A DNA stretch of 64,000 nucleotides. Source: Mesorhizobium sp. B2-7-1 (GTDB lineage: Bacteria; Pseudomonadota; Alphaproteobacteria; Rhizobiales; Rhizobiaceae). Made by a program: the position numbers and the translations under genes. How positions within the stretch are numbered: position 1 is the stretch's first letter; each line of letters begins with the position of its first letter. The stretch covers positions 1-64,000 of the forward strand of contig NZ_VFUA01000023.1 in NCBI RefSeq assembly GCF_006440735.1, given 5' to 3'. Positions 24,984-32,586 of this stretch are shown piece after piece. Under the pieces are notes generated by a model. The model saw only the letters and a program-made list of their open reading frames with translations, had not been told where the DNA came from and did no database searches.

Positions 24984-27248
24984 CTAGCCACCGCCGAGGA
25001 TGTCGAGGATGGAAGTCTGCCGCTTCTTGGTCGGGCCGCCGACATTGCCGGGCGGCACCGGATGCTTGATCGAGGCGGTCGACCCCTTGTCGCTCGGCAT
25101 GTCGAAGCCGTCCGCATCGACGGTCTGGGCCGGGCGCGCCTGACGTACCGGCGCAGGCGCCGGAGCGACCGGCTGTGACTGGCCGACGGCCGCGGGCGGT
25201 GCTGGCGGCGGCTGCGAGGCGTCCGCCGACGGGATCTCGTCCGGCACGATCGTATCGGACGGCGTCGACTTCCAGGTGCCGGGCAGCGGCCTGACTGGAA
25301 CGCCCTCATGCGCGGCCACCATGAATTCGTGCCAGGCCTGCGCCGGCAAGGCGCCGCCGGTGACCTTCTTCATCGGGCTGCCGTCGTCATTGCCGAACCA
25401 CACGCCCGTGGTGAGATTGGCGGTGTAGCCGACGAACCAGGCGTCGCGCGAATTCTGGCTGGTGCCGGTCTTGCCGGCCGAAGGCCAGTTGAAGGCTGCC
25501 TTCCTCGCGGTGCCGACCTCGACCGTGCCGGTCATCATCGAGTTCATCATGCCGACGATATCGGCCTTGATGACGCGCGGCGCGCTGCCGGTGCTGCCCT
25601 CGTAGAGCACCTTGCCGCTGGCCGTGGTGATGCGCTGGATGAAGTGGATGTCAGGCTTGTAGCCGCCATTGGCGAAGGGCACATAGGCCGAGGTCAGTTC
25701 CAGCGGCGTCACTTCCGAGGTGCCGAGCGCGATCGAGGTGTTGGCCTGCAGGTCCGACTGGATGCCCATGCGATGCGCCGCCTCGACCACCGCATCGGGG
25801 CCGACTTCCATGGTGAGCTGCGCGGCCACCGAGTTCAGCGACTTGGCCAACGCGGTCGCCAGCGTGACCTTGCCGTAATATTTGCCGCCATAATTGTCCG
25901 GCGTCCATTTGCCTATTTTGATCGGCGCGTCGTTGCGGATGCTGTCCGGCGTGCGGCCGGCCTCGAGCGCCGCCATGTAGACGAAGGGCTTGAAGGCCGA
26001 GCCGGGTTGGCGGCGCGCTTCCGAGGCGCGGTCGAACTGGCTGGTCGAATAATCATAGCCGCCGACCATGGCGCGCACCGCGCCGGAATCGTCGATCGAC
26101 ACCAGCGCGCCTTGGCTGACGTTGAGCTTCTTGCCGCTCTCGTCGATCAGCCGGCGGATCGACTGTTCGGCAAGCTTCTGCAGGTTGAGGTCGACAGTGG
26201 TGTTGATGACGATGTCGCCGCGCACGTCGCCGATCAGGTCGGGAAGTTCGTCCATCACCGTGTCGGCGACGTAGTTTTCCGAGCCGGTCCAGTAGGACGG
26301 CGCGCGCGTCGCTGGCGCGCTCAGCGCGGTCTTGTATTCCTTGTCGCTGATCTTGCCTGTCTCGCGCATGGCCGCGAGCACGAGCTGCGCCCGCTCCTCG
26401 GCCGCCTTCGGATCGCGCGCCGGCGACAGCTTGGACGGCGCCTTGAGCAGGCCCGCCAGCAACGCGGCTTCCGAAAGCGTCACGTCGCGCGCGCTCTTGC
26501 CGAAATAGCGCCGCGAGGCCGCCTCGACGCCATAGGCGCCCGAGCCGAAATAGACCCGGTTGAGGTACATTTCGAGGATCTGGTCCTTGCTGTGCTTATG
26601 TTCGAGCCAGAGCGCGAGCAGCACTTCCTGCACCTTGCGCTCAAGCGTGCGGTCCGGCGTCAGGAACAGGTTCTTCGCCAGCTGCTGCGTCAGCGTCGAG
26701 CCGCCCTGCGAGAAATGCCCGCCTAGAAGGTTGGTGACCATGGCGCGCGACAGGCCGATCGGGTCGATGCCGAAATGCGAATAGAAGCGGCGGTCCTCGA
26801 TGGCGACGACGGCCTCCGGGATATAGGGCGACATCTCGTGCAGGCCGACGGCCTCGCCGCCCGACGCGCCGCGATTGGCGATCAGGTTGCCATCGACCGA
26901 GACGATCTTGATGTTGGGCGCGCGGTCGGGAACCGACCATGTGGTCGCCGCCGGCATCTTGGCGCCGTAGTAGACGACGACGCCGGCCGCCGCGATGCCG
27001 CCCCAGATGCACAGCACGAAGCACCAGTAGACCAGGCGGGTAGCGATGCCGAGCAGCCCGCGCCGGCTTTCGCTTCGACCACGGCCGCGGCCGCGCGATT
27101 TCGCCTTGGCGGATTTGCCCTTGGAAGCGGATTTACGGCTGCCCGGCACGACGCGATCCTCCTCGCTGACCGAAAAGCCTTCGGAGGATTTCGCGCGCGG
27201 CGATCCCTCGAAGCTCGGTTCGATGCGACTGTCTCTGCGGTTCGCCAT
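24984..27248 (-). CDS. Class A penicillin-binding protein (PBP1A-like)
   Basis: A 754-aa bifunctional peptidoglycan synthase. A basic cytoplasmic tail (1-65) precedes one membrane helix (about 67-92). The glycosyltransferase domain (about 125-300) has the catalytic Glu in EDRRFYSHFG and QGGSTLTQQLAKN. The transpeptidase domain (about 370-650) has GSAFKPF (SxxK), SLNS (SxN) and GKTGTSQ (KTG). A Pro/Ala-rich C-terminal tail of about 90 residues, probably disordered, ends the protein. All catalytic motifs are intact. It appears to be a single-gene unit. Confidence 0.92.
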   Translation of the reverse strand: MANRRDSRIEPSFEGSPRAKSSEGFSVSEEDRVVPGSRKSASKGKSAKAKSRGRGRGRSESRRGLLGIATRLVYWCFVLCIWGGIAAAGVVVYYGAKMPAATTWSVPDRAPNIKIVSVDGNLIANRGASGGEAVGLHEMSPYIPEAVVAIEDRRFYSHFGIDPIGLSRAMVTNLLGGHFSQGGSTLTQQLAKNLFLTPDRTLERKVQEVLLALWLEHKHSKDQILEMYLNRVYFGSGAYGVEAASRRYFGKSARDVTLSEAALLAGLLKAPSKLSPARDPKAAEERAQLVLAAMRETGKISDKEYKTALSAPATRAPSYWTGSENYVADTVMDELPDLIGDVRGDIVINTTVDLNLQKLAEQSIRRLIDESGKKLNVSQGALVSIDDSGAVRAMVGGYDYSTSQFDRASEARRQPGSAFKPFVYMAALEAGRTPDSIRNDAPIKIGKWTPDNYGGKYYGKVTLATALAKSLNSVAAQLTMEVGPDAVVEAAHRMGIQSDLQANTSIALGTSEVTPLELTSAYVPFANGGYKPDIHFIQRITTASGKVLYEGSTGSAPRVIKADIVGMMNSMMTGTVEVGTARKAAFNWPSAGKTGTSQNSRDAWFVGYTANLTTGVWFGNDDGSPMKKVTGGALPAQAWHEFMVAAHEGVPVRPLPGTWKSTPSDTIVPDEIPSADASQPPPAPPAAVGQSQPVAPAPAPVRQARPAQTVDADGFDMPSDKGSTASIKHPVPPGNVGGPTKKRQTSILDILGGG

Positions 27249-27438
27249 ACGCTCTTGCTTGCTGCCCCGGTGCCGATGGCGTTCGGGTTGAAGACTAGAT
27301 GCGGCGGTTTAAAGGCGGGTTAAAGCAGGGTTTATGCAGCCTTTTGAAAACCCTTACGATTTTCTGAATCACGTCTCGCGCTAGCTTTCGCAATCGGGTC
27401 GACCGCCTGCAGGGTGCCGTATCATTGCGAGTGGTTGC

Positions 27439-29406
27439 TCAAAGTCCCGCTGCCTTGGCCAGATAGGGAGCCAGCGCCAGGGCGTAGGTTGCCGTCAGAT
27501 GATGGTTGTCGCGCAAGACGACGATGTTGCCGACCACTGCCGGGCAGCTCTCCTTGCCGCATAGCGCATCGTTCATGTCGACCACGCTCACCCCCGCCAC
27601 GGACCGGGCGGCGAGCGCATAGATGTTTTCCCGTTCGACCTCGCTGCGCGGGTTGACGCATTTGCCGGGATCTGTCCCCAGGCAATTGCGCGGATCGAAC
27701 AGGCTGAAAGGTGTGTTGCGGATCGCGACGACGCGCATGCCCTGCCCGGTCAGCTCGCTCCAGACGCTGCGCAACCCCTCGATCATCGCGTCCTGCGCAA
27801 CGCTGGTATAATTGCTCTGGCTGGTGATAACGAAATCGGGCTTCAATTTTCCAATTTCGGCGAGAACCTTCTCCCGCCATAGCGCGCACTCTTCATACGG
27901 CCTGCCGTCGTTAAGGATAGTGACCCGGGTTACCGGGCATGCCGCCTTGGTGAAGGCGACGAGCTTCCATCTTCTGTCTTTGGCGATTTTGTCGACTGCC
28001 GGCACCCATTGCGCCGCGTGGGAATCGCCCATCACGACGATGGTCCTCGTCCCGGTCGGGTCCCCGAGCTTGCAACCGGTCGCGTCGATGCCCTTCCGCT
28101 CCTGATGACATTTCAACCTGTAAATGACGGGCAAGTCGCTGCCGATCTTGCTCAAGGGAGGTAGCGGCTTGACGCCCTCGGGGACGACGGCGTTCGCCAG
28201 CAAGGCCGCGGGCCCTGGATAATTCGGCGTTCCGATCAGGCTGATATCGATGGGCTGCCGGTCGATCGCATAGACAAGTCCGCCCGCCACCGCCACGCAC
28301 AACCCCACCGCAACCGTGCCGTCGATCAGCGGTCGCCACGCCAGGGACGAGCGCGAATGGCGATAGGGCTGTTCGACCAAGCGATAGGAGATGCCGGAAA
28401 CGGCCAGGGTGGCGATGATCAGCGCAACGCCATCGAGAAGGCCGATCGCGCCGCGCTGCGCCGCATAGAAAATGATCAGCGGCCAATGCCACAGATAAAT
28501 CGAATAGGAGCGATCGCCGATATAGCGCAGCGCGGCGATGTCGAGGCCACGGAAGCGGCCGATGCGTATGCTGCCGGCGGCAATGACCAAGGCCGCGCCG
28601 AGCGTCGGCAGCAGTGCCTTGAAGCCTGGAAAATCGGTCGACCTCGTAAACAGGATCGCCGACGCAAGCATCGCCAGCATGCCGGCGACAGCCATCCCCG
28701 TCCGGGCACGCCCGCTCGGCTGGAACCTGTCGAGGGTCAGCGCCAGCAGGCCGCCAAGGGCCAGTTCCCAGACCCGCGTGTGGGTGACGAAATAGGCCCA
28801 TGCCGGATCGGATCGGGTGAGAGCGACGGAAGCCGCGAGCGAGCCCGCCAGGATCGCGCCGAGCACGAAGGTGAGCATTTGCACCGGTGAATACCCGCGA
28901 CGCCTGGCCCACCACAGCGCGGCGATCATCAGCACTGGCCAGACGATGTAGAACTGCTCCTCGATCGACAGCGACCAGAAATGCTGCACCGGGCTCAGCG
29001 CATCCTCGGCGCCGAGATAGTCAACGGCCTGCTCGGCAAGCCGCCAGTTCTGCACGTAGAGTGCGCTTGCGATCACCTGCTTGGCGGTTTCTTCCCACCA
29101 GGCGTCCGATACGAACAGCAGCGTTCCCGCGAGCGTGACGAAGAGCGCGACGATCGCCGCCGGCAGCAACCGCCTGACCCGGCGCGTGTAAAAGCCGACA
29201 AGCGAGATGCCGCCGTCGCTGAGCGCCATGCGCGTGAGCAGCCCGGTGATAAGGAAGCCGGAGATAACGAAGAAGATGTCGACCCCGACATAACCGCCGG
29301 GAAGCGCTGTCGGCCAGATGTGGAAGATCACCACAAAGGCCACGGCAAGCCCGCGCAGCCCCTGTATTTCCGGCCGAAATCCCCCCGGCGCAATGTCGTC
29401 TCGCAA
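27439..29406 (-). CDS. Acyltransferase 3 / SGNH hydrolase fusion (OafA-like)
   Basis: A 655-aa two-part protein that O-acylates a surface polysaccharide or related glycan. Residues about 10-360 hold an acyltransferase-3 membrane domain with some ten helices: RPEIQGLRGLAVAFVVIFH with the catalytic His, FFVISGFLITG, RRVRRLLPA and FWSLSIEEQFYIVWP. The periplasmic SGNH domain (about 415-655) has GDSHAAQW and DNHHLT near the end with Asp and His. This arrangement is typical of OafA/LPS O-acetylases. The glycan acceptor is not known and no polysaccharide genes lie nearby. Confidence 0.9.
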   Translation of the reverse strand: MRDDIAPGGFRPEIQGLRGLAVAFVVIFHIWPTALPGGYVGVDIFFVISGFLITGLLTRMALSDGGISLVGFYTRRVRRLLPAAIVALFVTLAGTLLFVSDAWWEETAKQVIASALYVQNWRLAEQAVDYLGAEDALSPVQHFWSLSIEEQFYIVWPVLMIAALWWARRRGYSPVQMLTFVLGAILAGSLAASVALTRSDPAWAYFVTHTRVWELALGGLLALTLDRFQPSGRARTGMAVAGMLAMLASAILFTRSTDFPGFKALLPTLGAALVIAAGSIRIGRFRGLDIAALRYIGDRSYSIYLWHWPLIIFYAAQRGAIGLLDGVALIIATLAVSGISYRLVEQPYRHSRSSLAWRPLIDGTVAVGLCVAVAGGLVYAIDRQPIDISLIGTPNYPGPAALLANAVVPEGVKPLPPLSKIGSDLPVIYRLKCHQERKGIDATGCKLGDPTGTRTIVVMGDSHAAQWVPAVDKIAKDRRWKLVAFTKAACPVTRVTILNDGRPYEECALWREKVLAEIGKLKPDFVITSQSNYTSVAQDAMIEGLRSVWSELTGQGMRVVAIRNTPFSLFDPRNCLGTDPGKCVNPRSEVERENIYALAARSVAGVSVVDMNDALCGKESCPAVVGNIVVLRDNHHLTATYALALAPYLAKAAGL

Positions 29407-29456
29407 AGTCAGTCTAGCCCCTCACGGCGCCGGCTCGTCCCGGCCGGCCACCGTGG

Positions 29457-29603
29457 TCAATTCTGCTGGATCGAAATACCCTTGTCGTCGATCTTGAGCT
29501 CGACGCCTTTCGGCTTGGTCTGCTCGCGATAGACATAGATGCCGAGCGCGATGATCACCGCGATCAGCGCCCCGATGATGAGATAGAGCGTGTTCTGCCT
29601 CAT
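29457..29603 (-). CDS. Small single-pass membrane protein (48 aa)
   Basis: A 48-residue frame: MRQNTLYLIIGALIAVIIAL forms the membrane helix, followed by YVYREQTKPKGVELKIDDKGISIQQN on one side. Hydrophobic helix plus a charged, conserved-looking tail, a consistent ATG and a TGA stop all suggest a real gene. I recall similar short proteins in other rhizobia but cannot assign a function. It lies between the acyltransferase and a 66-aa gene on the same strand, 50-55 bp from each. Confidence 0.7.
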   Translation of the reverse strand: MRQNTLYLIIGALIAVIIALGIYVYREQTKPKGVELKIDDKGISIQQN

Positions 29604-29657
29604 TGCGTCCCCTTGTTTCGGTCGAGACCCGCCTTGAAGCTCGCAGGCGGCGGTCGC

Positions 29658-29858
29658 CTACTGGTCGTCGTCCTCGGATGCCGGACGCCAGCTCGTCGGG
29701 TCGACCTTCTTTTGCGTGTCGCTGTCGGTGTAGACCCACCAGCCGCCGTCGCGATACTGGCCGATGGATTCGTTGACGACGCCGTCGCCGTCCTTCCACA
29801 GGATGGTGACCTTCGAGCCGTCCTTCGGCGCGCTTTCTATCGGTTTGCGCTCTGCCAT
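29658..29858 (-). CDS. Hypothetical 66-aa protein
   Basis: A small soluble acidic protein (MAERKPIESAPKDGSKVTIL at the start, then WWVYTDSDTQKKVDPTSWRP). The PIESAPKDG start and W-rich core look like small uncharacterised proteins common in Rhizobiales. The ATG at 29858 is chosen with a GGAGG-like motif just upstream; an in-frame ATG 13 codons earlier has less support. No domain or function recognised. Confidence 0.65.
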   Translation of the reverse strand: MAERKPIESAPKDGSKVTILWKDGDGVVNESIGQYRDGGWWVYTDSDTQKKVDPTSWRPASEDDDQ

Positions 29859-29924
29859 CTCACTTCCTCCACGAACCGGCCCTCCATAGGCCGGCATGAA
29901 CGTATCCGGACGCGCCGGGTTCCG

Positions 29925-30548
29925 TCAGCTGTGCGCGAAGATGTCTTCCTCGGCCCAGCCCATCAGGTCCAGCTTGGCGCGCGTCGGCAGGAAACGGAAG
30001 CAGGCGTCCGCCTCCTTGGTGCGGTTTTCGCGCGCCAGGCGCGCCGCCAGCACCTCGCGCAGGCGATGCAGGTAGAGCACGTCGGAAGCGGCATATTCGA
30101 GCTGTTCGGGCGAGAGCGTTTCCGTCGCCCAGTCCGAGGATTGCTGCGCCTTGGACAGGCCGATGCCGAGCAGCTCGTTGCACAGATCCTTCAGCCCGTG
30201 GCGGTCGGTATAGGTACGGGTCAGCCGCGAGGCGATCTTGGTGCAGAACACCGGCTCCGCCATGACGCCGAAGGCATTGTAGAGCACGGCGATGTCGAAG
30301 CGGCCGTAGTGGAACAGCTTGGTGATCGCGCGGTTCCTGAGCAGGCTGACGAGGTTCGGCGCCTTCTTCTGGCCAGGCGCGATCTGGATGACGTCGGCGC
30401 TGCCGTCGCCCGGCGAGATCTGCACCACGCAGAGCCGGTCGCGATGCGGGTTGAGCCCCAGCGTTTCCGTGTCGATGGCGACCGCCCCGACATTGTAGCG
30501 GGTGAGGTCGGGCAAATCGTTTTTATGGAAACGGATGTCTGCGGTCAT
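29925..30548 (-). CDS. rnd: Ribonuclease D (short form)
   Basis: A 207-aa DEDD-family 3'-5' exoribonuclease. The catalytic acids are in AIDTETLGL (Exo I), HYGRFDIAVL (Exo II) and YAASDVLYLHRLRE (Exo III with the Tyr and Asp of DEDDy). There are no C-terminal HRDC domains, so it is the short version usual in Rhizobiales, acting in tRNA 3' maturation or RNA decay. The ATG at 30548 has GGAGAAGAG just upstream. It follows the M20 dipeptidase gene on the same strand. Confidence 0.9.
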   Translation of the reverse strand: MTADIRFHKNDLPDLTRYNVGAVAIDTETLGLNPHRDRLCVVQISPGDGSADVIQIAPGQKKAPNLVSLLRNRAITKLFHYGRFDIAVLYNAFGVMAEPVFCTKIASRLTRTYTDRHGLKDLCNELLGIGLSKAQQSSDWATETLSPEQLEYAASDVLYLHRLREVLAARLARENRTKEADACFRFLPTRAKLDLMGWAEEDIFAHS

Positions 30549-30672
30549 TCTCTTCTCCGGATCGCGATCTGCAGCGCCGCGCATCTCTTGGGATGCGGCA
30601 AAGGACGCTGTATAAAAACTAGAAAGCCCGTCCTTGCCGCGATCCGGTGAAAAATCAACCAAAACTTGTCGT

Positions 30673-32058
30673 TTAGCGTGTCAGCGCATCGAGGATTCGC
30701 GCCCAGGACCGCTGCCCCTTGTGGAAGGAGGTCAGCTCGTATTTCTCGTTCGGCGAGTGGATGCGGTCGTCGTCGAGGCCGAAGCCGACCAGCAGCGATT
30801 CCATGCCGAGATAGGTCTGGAAATCGCCGACCACGGGAATCGAGCCGCCGCCGCCGGTGGTGATCGCCTGCTTTTCCCATTCGTCGGACAGGGCGTCCTT
30901 GGCCTTGGCCAGGAACGGCGAGTCGTAGGAAAGCTGGATCGCCGGCGAGCCGCCATGCGGGTGGAATTCGACCGAGCAGTCGCCGGGGATGCGTTCGCGC
31001 ACGAAGGCCTGGAAGGCGGCGCGGATTTTCTTCGGATCCTGCTTGTGGACGAGCCGGAACGATACTTTGGCCGACGCTTCCGCCGCGATCACCGTCTTGA
31101 AACCCTTGCCGGTGTAGCCGCCGATGATACCGTTGAATTCCGCCGTCGGCCGCGCCCAGGTGAGCTCGAGCACCGAGCGGCCCTTTTCGCCGGCCGGAAT
31201 GGAGAGACCGACCGGTCGGAGGAAGGTCTCGGCCGTCTCGCCGAGCCCTTCCCAGGACTTCAGCACCTGCGAAGGCGTCTCCTCGACCCCGTCATAGAAG
31301 CCTGGAATCGTGACGTGGCCGTCCTTATCGTGAACATCGGCCAGCACCTTGGCCAGGACGCGGATCGGATTGGCGGCGGGACCGCCATACAGGCCCGAAT
31401 GCAGGTCGCGGTTGGCCGCCTTGACGGTGACCTCCTCGCCCACCATGCCGCGCAGCGACACGCAGATCGACGGCGTCTCGCGGTTCCACATGCTGGTGTC
31501 GCAGACCAGCGCGAAATCCGCCTTCAGCTCGGCGGCGTTGGCTTCCAGGAACGGCTTCAGCGACGGCGAGCCGGATTCCTCCTCGCCCTCGAACAGGATG
31601 GTGACGCGGCACGGCAGGTTGCCATGCACCTGCTTCCAGGCGCGGCATGCCTCGACGAAGGTCATCAGCTGTCCCTTGTCGTCGGCCGAGCCGCGGCCGG
31701 TGATCACCTTGCGTCCAGGCTCGGTCTCCTTGATCGAGGGCGCGAACGGATCGGTTTCCCACAATTCGATCGGATCGACCGGCTGGACGTCGTAGTGGCC
31801 GTAGAACAGCACATGCGGGGAGCCTGCCGGTCCCTCGTGATGCGCCACCACCATCGGATGTCCGGGCGTGTCGCGGATACTGGCATCGAAGCCGATCAAC
31901 TTCAGCTCGGCGACCAGCCATTCCGCGCCCTTGCGGCAGTCGGCGGCAAAGGCCGGGTCGGTGGAAATCGACTTGATGCCGAGCAGGCCGAACAGCCGCT
32001 CCAGGCTCTGGTCGAGATTCTGGTCGAGACGGTCGAGGACAGGGGCGATTCTGGACAT
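30673..32058 (-). CDS. M20 family dipeptidase
   Basis: A 461-aa zinc metallopeptidase. Metal ligands and catalytic residues are seen in VLFYGHYDVQPVD (His and Asp), TGRGSADDKGQ (Asp), LFEGEEESGSPS (catalytic Glu pair) and near the C-terminus DDDRIHSPNEKYE (His). A dimerisation domain occupies about 210-360. Close relatives (DUG1/CNDP-like) act as cytosolic dipeptidases; substrate choice is inferred. It is preceded on the same strand by a probable small RNA with its own terminator. Confidence 0.9.
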   Translation of the reverse strand: MSRIAPVLDRLDQNLDQSLERLFGLLGIKSISTDPAFAADCRKGAEWLVAELKLIGFDASIRDTPGHPMVVAHHEGPAGSPHVLFYGHYDVQPVDPIELWETDPFAPSIKETEPGRKVITGRGSADDKGQLMTFVEACRAWKQVHGNLPCRVTILFEGEEESGSPSLKPFLEANAAELKADFALVCDTSMWNRETPSICVSLRGMVGEEVTVKAANRDLHSGLYGGPAANPIRVLAKVLADVHDKDGHVTIPGFYDGVEETPSQVLKSWEGLGETAETFLRPVGLSIPAGEKGRSVLELTWARPTAEFNGIIGGYTGKGFKTVIAAEASAKVSFRLVHKQDPKKIRAAFQAFVRERIPGDCSVEFHPHGGSPAIQLSYDSPFLAKAKDALSDEWEKQAITTGGGGSIPVVGDFQTYLGMESLLVGFGLDDDRIHSPNEKYELTSFHKGQRSWARILDALTR

Positions 32059-32155
32059 TGGCGGGCCTTTCGATTTTTCGGGCCGACCCTAAAGGTCCGC
32101 GCCGGAAACGAAAAGCCGCGATCGTTGGACCAAGCGCGGGAATGCCTGCCGGAAC

Positions 32156-32305
32156 ATAAAAGAAGACCGCCGTGGTGGAGGGGGAACCACGGCGGTCTCT
32201 ACTCGAAACGATGCGGCAGCCCGGAGAGGGGGGATAGGCTGCCGCAGTTTGCCCGGGATAGGCGGGGGACGGGCCTTACTCCGGACTTCGGCGAAAACTG
32301 CCGAT
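32156..32305 (-). ncRNA. Candidate trans-acting sRNA with C-rich loops (alpha-r14/cuckoo-like)
   Basis: On the minus strand three hairpins follow each other: stems GCCCG (32251-32255/32270-32274), TGCGGCAGCC (32212-32221/32237-32246) and a perfect 13-bp AGACCGCCGTGGT stem (32164-32176/32186-32198). The last is followed by TTCTTTTAT, a Rho-independent terminator. Each loop is C-rich (TCCCCCGCC, TATCCCCCCTCTCC, TCCCCCTCC), able to pair with Shine-Dalgarno sequences. That design is known from rhizobial alpha-r14 (NfeR1) and cuckoo RNAs. A possible promoter is TTGAAT (32340-32335), 17 bases, CAAATA (32317-32312). The 5' end is an estimate. Confidence 0.55.
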
Positions 32306-32340
32306 GACGTGTATTTGGGTCTTTGAACATGGCGATTCAA

Positions 32341-32372
32341 GGGCATGAAAATTACACTTTTGTAACATGCCC
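32341..32372. promoter_or_regulatory. Double inverted repeat upstream of the sRNA
   Basis: Outer arms GGGCATG (32341-32347) and CATGCCC (32366-32372) enclose inner arms TTACA (32352-32356) and TGTAA (32361-32365), with an AAAA bulge on one side. It lies directly upstream of the putative -35 box of the small RNA. It could be an operator or a cruciform-prone element. Confidence 0.4.
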
Positions 32373-32388
32373 GTGAGCGGCGGATTCC

Positions 32389-32492
32389 GTGCATGTCGCC
32401 CAAAAGTGTGAAGCGGTTTTGGGAAAACGACATGCACGAAGAAAAATGACCCAAAGCGCGTCTCCTGAATCCGTTTCCGCGCGACGCGTCTT
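32389..32492. repeat. Two-module palindromic intergenic repeat (RIME-like), copy 4
   Basis: Module one has arms GTGCATGTCG (32389-32398) and CGACATGCAC (32428-32437) around AAGCGGTTTTGGG. Module two (32453-32492) reads AAAGCGCGTCTCCTGAATCC then CGCGCGACGCGTCTT. The order matches the element at 1-79. Confidence 0.75.
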
Positions 32493-32586
32493 GCCGGACA
32501 GGATCTGTCAGGGGTGTTGCCCGAACCGGTGGGTTCCTCCGCCTTTGGCATGGACCGCGAGGCCCTGCCGCGCTATCCCTGCCGGC

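Larger units (their letters stand above)
32059..32586. other. Intergenic region upstream of polA
   Basis: This 528-base gap between the divergent dipeptidase and polA genes holds a probable small RNA on the minus strand (32156-32305), an inverted repeat (32341-32372) and a two-module palindromic repeat (32389-32492). The last 90 bases before the polA ATG look non-coding. The open frame running from 32389 into polA has no protein-like character before residue 67. Confidence 0.6.
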
